Shown here one piece after another: positions 6,844 to 9,661 of a stretch of DNA of 9,661 bases. The stretch lies in assembly GCA_947285985.1 (NCBI GenBank), contig CAMYPB010000031.1, positions 1 to 9,661 on the forward strand, written 5' to 3'. The notes under the pieces are model-generated. The model searched no databases and was not told where the DNA came from. It was given only the letters and a program-made list of their open reading frames with translations. The position numbers and the translations under genes are program-made. The DNA is from an uncultured Holosporaceae bacterium (lineage in GTDB: Bacteria > Pseudomonadota > Alphaproteobacteria > RUG11792). Numbering within the stretch: position 1 is the first letter of the stretch; every line of letters begins with the position of its first letter.

Positions 6844-7179
6844 TTATATTTTGTCTTTTGTGAATTTTATAGCATTTGTCGGGCATGTTTTTTCACAGAG
6901 TCCACAATACGCACAACGATTTTTGTCAAATTTACAATTATTTTTATCAATGATTATGATAGCAGAACATGGACAAATATTCTCACATATCTTGCATCCC
7001 ACGCATTTTCCATTGTTTTTTTGATTGTCTATATGAAAAAATCGACGAAAATGAGGACATCTCTCGATATTTTGTTTTGGGAGTTTCGTTGTTATGGGTT
7101 TTCGAAAACACATTCTAACTCCCATAAACAATGTTTTCCATATGTCGGACATTATGAACAGTTTTATAAAATTTTTCAT
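6844..7179 (-). CDS. Short NuoI-like 2[4Fe-4S] ferredoxin
   Basis: The protein of 111 residues carries two complete four-cysteine cluster motifs, CVGCKICENICP (C59, C62, C65, C69) and CAYCGLCEKTCP (C89, C92, C95, C99), spaced as in 8Fe ferredoxin-type subunits. The N-terminus (MSDIWKTLFMGVRMCFRKPITTKLP) and the PHFRRFF segment before the first cluster resemble NuoI, the complex I subunit that carries clusters N6a and N6b. NuoI is usually about 160 residues; here the protein stops a few residues after the second cluster, so the C-terminal 40-50 residues are absent, and the segment between clusters is shortened. No other nuo gene is in the window. It may be a divergent NuoI, a remnant of a lost complex I, or a recruited stand-alone electron carrier. 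The ATG at 7179 fits NuoI and has GTGAG upstream; a GTG at 7191 is also in frame. Four extra cysteines (24, 41, 71, 82) are unusual. Gene identity as ferredoxin is firm, as NuoI moderate. Confidence 0.8.
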   Translation of the reverse strand: MKNFIKLFIMSDIWKTLFMGVRMCFRKPITTKLPKQNIERCPHFRRFFHIDNQKNNGKCVGCKICENICPCSAIIIIDKNNCKFDKNRCAYCGLCEKTCPTNAIKFTKDKI

Positions 7180-7197
7180 AAACAATCTCACAAAGTG

Positions 7198-7230
7198 AAA
7201 GGATATATCGTTTTTTCGATATATTCCTTT
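7198..7230. terminator. Stem-loop between lepA and the ferredoxin gene
   Basis: AAAGGATATATCG (7198-7210) pairs with CGATATATTCCTTT (7217-7230) around a six-base loop with one bulged base. It lies just after the lepA stop in the leftward direction. T-runs on the leftward strand are short, so termination of lepA would be partial at best, and it may act as a processing or attenuation hairpin before the ferredoxin gene. A 15-codon frame (7235-7188, minus) runs through it. Confidence 0.45.
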
Positions 7231-7248
7231 TTCATGGTTAAATTATGT

Positions 7249-9048
7249 TTAATCATCTGAGATTTTGAGCGCTTCGATGAATGCTTTCTGAGGGATTTCA
7301 ACATTTCCGAATTGTCTCATACGTTTTTTTCCTTCTTTTTGTTTTTCAAGGAGCTTACGTTTTCTCGAGACATCTCCCCCATAACATTTCGCGAGGACAT
7401 CTTTTCTATAGGCTGAAACCGTTTCTCTTGCTATAACTTTTCCGCCTATCGCTGCTTGAATTGCGATTCTAAAGAGTTGTTTTGGGATTAGATCCTTAAG
7501 TTTAACGCAGAGCGCTCGTCCTCGTTTTTCTGCGCGTGTTTTATGAATAATCATTGAGAGTGCGTCGACTGGTTCAGAATTAACGAGTATTGAAACTTTG
7601 ACGAGATCTCCCTCTCGATATTCTGTTGGATGATATTCAAAGCTTGCATACCCTTTCGTCGCGGATTTCAATCTATCATAAAAATCGAAGACGACTTCAT
7701 TTAATGGAAGGTTATACTGAACAACTGCTCTGTTCCCTACGAAATTTATATCGACTTGTTCTCCTCTCTTGTCTTCACATAGTGCCAAAACATTTCCTAA
7801 ATAATCATCAGGGACGATTATTGTTGCTCTAATCCAAGGTTCTTCTATATGCCCGATTTTGACGACATCTGGCATTTCAGCGGGATTATGGAGTTCTATC
7901 AATTCTCCATTTGTCATATATATCTTATAGACGACGCTAGGAGATGTCGTGATTATATCGATATTGAATTCTCTTTCTAAACGTTCCTGAATTATTTCGA
8001 GATGGAGAAGTCCCAAGAATCCACATCTATATCCAAATCCAAGGGCTGCAGACGTCTCCATTTCAAAAGAAAAACTCGCGTCGTTTAAATGTAATTTTAA
8101 CATACTTTCTTTTAAGCGTTCGAAATCAGATGCGTCAACCGGAAATATTCCACAGAATACAACGGGGACAGAAGGTTTAAATCCTTTCAATGGTTTTTCA
8201 CATGGATTTTTCACGAGAGTTATCGTATCTCCAACCTGACAGTCGGATATATCCTTGATGCTAGCCGTTATGAATCCTACCTCTCCTGTTTTTAAACTTT
8301 CCGTCATAGTTTTTTTAGGCATGAAATATCCAACGTTATCGACTATGTATTCCGCATTATTCGACATCATTTTTATTTTCATACCAGCCTTCAATTCACC
8401 GTCCATAATTCGAACAAGTATGACGACTCCCAAATATTGATCATACCAGCTATCAACAAGAAGTGCGCATAATTTATCAGATTCCGATTTTTTAGGAGGG
8501 GGTAATCTGTGGACGATCGCTTCTAAAACGTCTTTGATTCCAAATCCTGTTTTCGCGGATACACATATAGAATCACTCGCATCCAATCCTATGACATCTT
8601 CGATCTGTTGTTTTATAGAGTCTGGATCAGCGGCTGGAAGGTCTATCTTGTTGAGGACGACGACGATCTCATGATCACAATCAATCGCTTGATAGACGTT
8701 TGCGAGAGTTTGAGCTTCAACTCCTTGGCTTGCGTCTACGACTAATAATGATCCCTCACACGCGTATAACGATCTGCTCACTTCATACGCGAAATCAACA
8801 TGTCCTGGTGTGTCTATTAGATTTAAAATATACGTATTTCCATCGTCTGCCTTGTATTCGAGTCTGACGGTTTGCGCTTTGATTGTTATTCCCCTTTCCC
8901 TTTCAATATCCATAGAATCGAGGACTTGAGCCTTCATTTCCCTCTTATCTAATCCACCACACATTTCTATGATTCTATCTGCTAGTGTTGATTTTCCATG
9001 GTCTATATGTGCAATTATAGAAAAATTACGTATATTTTGATTATTCAT
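7249..9048 (-). CDS. lepA: Elongation factor 4 (LepA), ribosome-associated GTPase
   Basis: LepA/EF4 is a translational GTPase that binds the ribosome, has been shown to back-translocate it in vitro, and is linked to translation initiation and 30S assembly. At 599 residues it is full length. The G domain has AHIDHGKS (13-20), the switch I motif GITIKAQT (53-60), DTPGH (79-83, with catalytic H83), NKID (133-136) and SAK (164-166). Domain II follows from about 190, the EF-G-like domain III contains GYRCGFLGLLHLEI, and the LepA-specific C-terminal domain ends in a basic segment with CYGGDVSRKRKLLEKQKEGKK. No domain IV of the EF-G type is present, as expected. A weak GGA ribosome binding site lies eight bases before the ATG. 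The gene starts 24 bases after gapR ends, so the two are likely cotranscribed. I see nothing truncated or unusual. Confidence 0.98.
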   Translation of the reverse strand: MNNQNIRNFSIIAHIDHGKSTLADRIIEMCGGLDKREMKAQVLDSMDIERERGITIKAQTVRLEYKADDGNTYILNLIDTPGHVDFAYEVSRSLYACEGSLLVVDASQGVEAQTLANVYQAIDCDHEIVVVLNKIDLPAADPDSIKQQIEDVIGLDASDSICVSAKTGFGIKDVLEAIVHRLPPPKKSESDKLCALLVDSWYDQYLGVVILVRIMDGELKAGMKIKMMSNNAEYIVDNVGYFMPKKTMTESLKTGEVGFITASIKDISDCQVGDTITLVKNPCEKPLKGFKPSVPVVFCGIFPVDASDFERLKESMLKLHLNDASFSFEMETSAALGFGYRCGFLGLLHLEIIQERLEREFNIDIITTSPSVVYKIYMTNGELIELHNPAEMPDVVKIGHIEEPWIRATIIVPDDYLGNVLALCEDKRGEQVDINFVGNRAVVQYNLPLNEVVFDFYDRLKSATKGYASFEYHPTEYREGDLVKVSILVNSEPVDALSMIIHKTRAEKRGRALCVKLKDLIPKQLFRIAIQAAIGGKVIARETVSAYRKDVLAKCYGGDVSRKRKLLEKQKEGKKRMRQFGNVEIPQKAFIEALKISDD

Positions 9049-9072
9049 AGCATTTATCCAAAATTTTATGTT

Positions 9073-9339
9073 CTATTGATTAAGAGCTCTTTTGTATATT
9101 TCGAGGAGTTCTTCCTGTTCTTGAACATCTTCTTCTTTTTGTTTTCGAAGACGGATGAGTTGTCGAAGAACTTTGACGTCTAAACCTTGAGATCGTGCAT
9201 TATCAAAGACATCTTTTATATCGGCCATAATTTGGGCTTTTTGTTCCTCAAGATTTTCGACTTGTGAGACGACCTGTTTTATGAGACCCGATGAAACGGT
9301 TATATGATCGAATTCAGGATTATTATTTATATTAGACAT
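9073..9339 (-). CDS. gapR: GapR family (DUF2312) nucleoid-associated protein
   Basis: GapR was characterised in Caulobacter as a small dimeric or tetrameric protein that encircles overtwisted DNA ahead of replication and transcription and stimulates type II topoisomerases. This 88-residue protein matches the family length and core: VENLEEQKAQIMADIKDVFDNARSQG (27-52) followed by LDVKVLRQLIRLRKQ (53-67), the segment equivalent to FDVKVLKKVVRIRKQ in Caulobacter GapR. A long amphipathic helix and a coiled coil cover most of the protein, with an acidic segment (EEDVQEQEELLE) near the end. Basic residues in the RLRKQK stretch are expected to contact DNA. It starts three bases after the tatA stop and has the strong AAGGAG ribosome binding site inside tatA. 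The family is nearly confined to Alphaproteobacteria and so supports that placement. Confidence 0.93.
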   Translation of the reverse strand: MSNINNNPEFDHITVSSGLIKQVVSQVENLEEQKAQIMADIKDVFDNARSQGLDVKVLRQLIRLRKQKEEDVQEQEELLEIYKRALNQ

Positions 9340-9342
9340 ATT

Positions 9343-9531
9343 TTATTTCTCCTTATTGTTTTTAGGATTTGTATCGATGTTTAGGGGATTATCGTCATCA
9401 TCTTTTAGAGTGTTTTTAAATGATTTGATGCCCTTTGCGAGTTCGTTCATAACACTCGGTAATTTTCCAGCACCAAACAATATGAGAACGATCAACATAA
9501 CTATCAACAAATGACTCAAACTTATTCCCAT
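9343..9531 (-). CDS. tatA: Sec-independent translocase subunit TatA
   Basis: TatA is the abundant small subunit that forms the transport-active assembly of the twin-arginine translocase, which exports folded proteins across the inner membrane. The 62-residue protein has a single membrane helix (residues 3-19), the conserved hinge FGAGKLP (19-25), an amphipathic helix (25-43, with ELAKGIKSFKNTLK), and an acidic then Asn/Lys-rich tail beginning DDDD. It lacks features typical of TatB, such as a longer second helix. The ATG at 9531 gives the usual Met-Gly start and has AGGA eight bases upstream; an in-frame TTG at 9567 would add 12 polar residues and is rejected. No tatB or tatC lies in the window, and the downstream neighbours are gapR and lepA, not tatBC. 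A promoter candidate lies about 40 bases upstream. Confidence 0.94.
   Translation of the reverse strand: MGISLSHLLIVMLIVLILFGAGKLPSVMNELAKGIKSFKNTLKDDDDNPLNIDTNPKNNKEK
9349..9354 (-). promoter_or_regulatory. Ribosome binding site of gapR inside tatA
   Basis: AAGGAG on the minus strand ends nine bases before the gapR ATG and lies within the last codons of tatA. It is the strongest Shine-Dalgarno sequence in the leftward cluster. With only three bases between the tatA stop and the gapR start, translation of the two genes is probably coupled. Confidence 0.8.
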
Positions 9532-9570
9532 AATCTCAATCCTAAAAAAATCATTATAAAAACTCAATAT

Positions 9571-9600
9571 ATCATACTATTTTTTTTATACAATCTTCAA
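9571..9600 (-). promoter_or_regulatory. Candidate promoter of the tatA-gapR-lepA unit
   Basis: On the minus strand TTGAAG (9595-9600) and TATGAT (9571-9576) are separated by 18 bases, giving four and five matches to the sigma70 consensus boxes. Transcription would start near 9564, about 33 bases before the tatA ATG. The surrounding DNA is almost pure A/T, which raises the chance-match rate, but position and spacing suit the first gene of the cluster. Confidence 0.45.
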
Positions 9601-9661
9601 CTCATCAAAAAAAATTTCAAAAATTAACGATTTTTTAACTATTGTTGTGCTATCGTGATTT

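Noticed and set aside
9532..9567. Upstream TTG start adding 12 residues to TatA
   Set aside because: TatA proteins begin Met-Gly directly before the membrane helix, and the ATG at 9531 has its own AGGA site.
1..9661. A mobile element, defence system, CRISPR array or secondary-metabolite cluster
   Set aside because: Every large ORF is a recognisable housekeeping or envelope gene; there is no transposase, integrase, repeat-spacer pattern, target-site duplication or abrupt composition change that I can see.

Overview
The window is a stretch of an AT-rich, Gram-negative bacterial chromosome, most likely from an alphaproteobacterium. LpxC shows that it makes lipid A. A GapR/DUF2312 protein is the strongest lineage marker, because that family is characteristic of Alphaproteobacteria. 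The AT-rich composition, the Lys/Asn/Ile-rich proteins, the scattered order of housekeeping genes and a cut-down complex I-type ferredoxin suggest a host-associated or genome-reduced lineage such as Rickettsiales or Holosporales. That last step is inference. I saw no rRNA, tRNA, CRISPR array, insertion sequence, phage gene or toxin-antitoxin pair.

Layout, left to right. Positions 1-156 carry a good plus-strand sigma70-like promoter followed by a doubtful 25-codon ORF. The minus-strand lpxC (157-1167) covers the next kilobase. A 345-base divergent intergenic region (1168-1512) separates lpxC from plus-strand pnp (1513-3585); it holds candidate promoters for both genes and a perfect 16-bp palindrome just before the pnp ribosome binding site. 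After a terminator hairpin comes plus-strand cvpA (3709-4542), which meets minus-strand hppA (4584-6665) at a shared bidirectional terminator. Reading leftward from the right edge, the minus strand runs tatA (9531-9343), gapR (9339-9073), lepA (9048-7249), a short NuoI-like double-cluster ferredoxin gene (7179-6844) and then hppA. tatA, gapR and lepA are tightly packed and look like one transcription unit. The ferredoxin gene and hppA lie behind hairpins or longer gaps and may be transcribed separately.

Functions. lpxC commits UDP-GlcNAc to lipid A. pnp degrades RNA. lepA is the ribosome-associated GTPase EF4. gapR is a nucleoid protein acting at overtwisted DNA. tatA is the pore-forming subunit of twin-arginine export. 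hppA is a proton-pumping membrane pyrophosphatase with the residues of the potassium-independent class. cvpA is an inner-membrane protein of poorly defined role. The genes do not form one pathway. The only functional pairing worth noting is an ion-pumping pyrophosphatase next to a truncated relative of a complex I iron-sulfur subunit.

I found no convincing undescribed multi-gene system. The points most worth a second look are the short stand-alone NuoI-like gene, the palindrome before pnp, the promoter plus tiny ORF at the left edge, and the hairpin with a tiny ORF between lepA and the ferredoxin gene.
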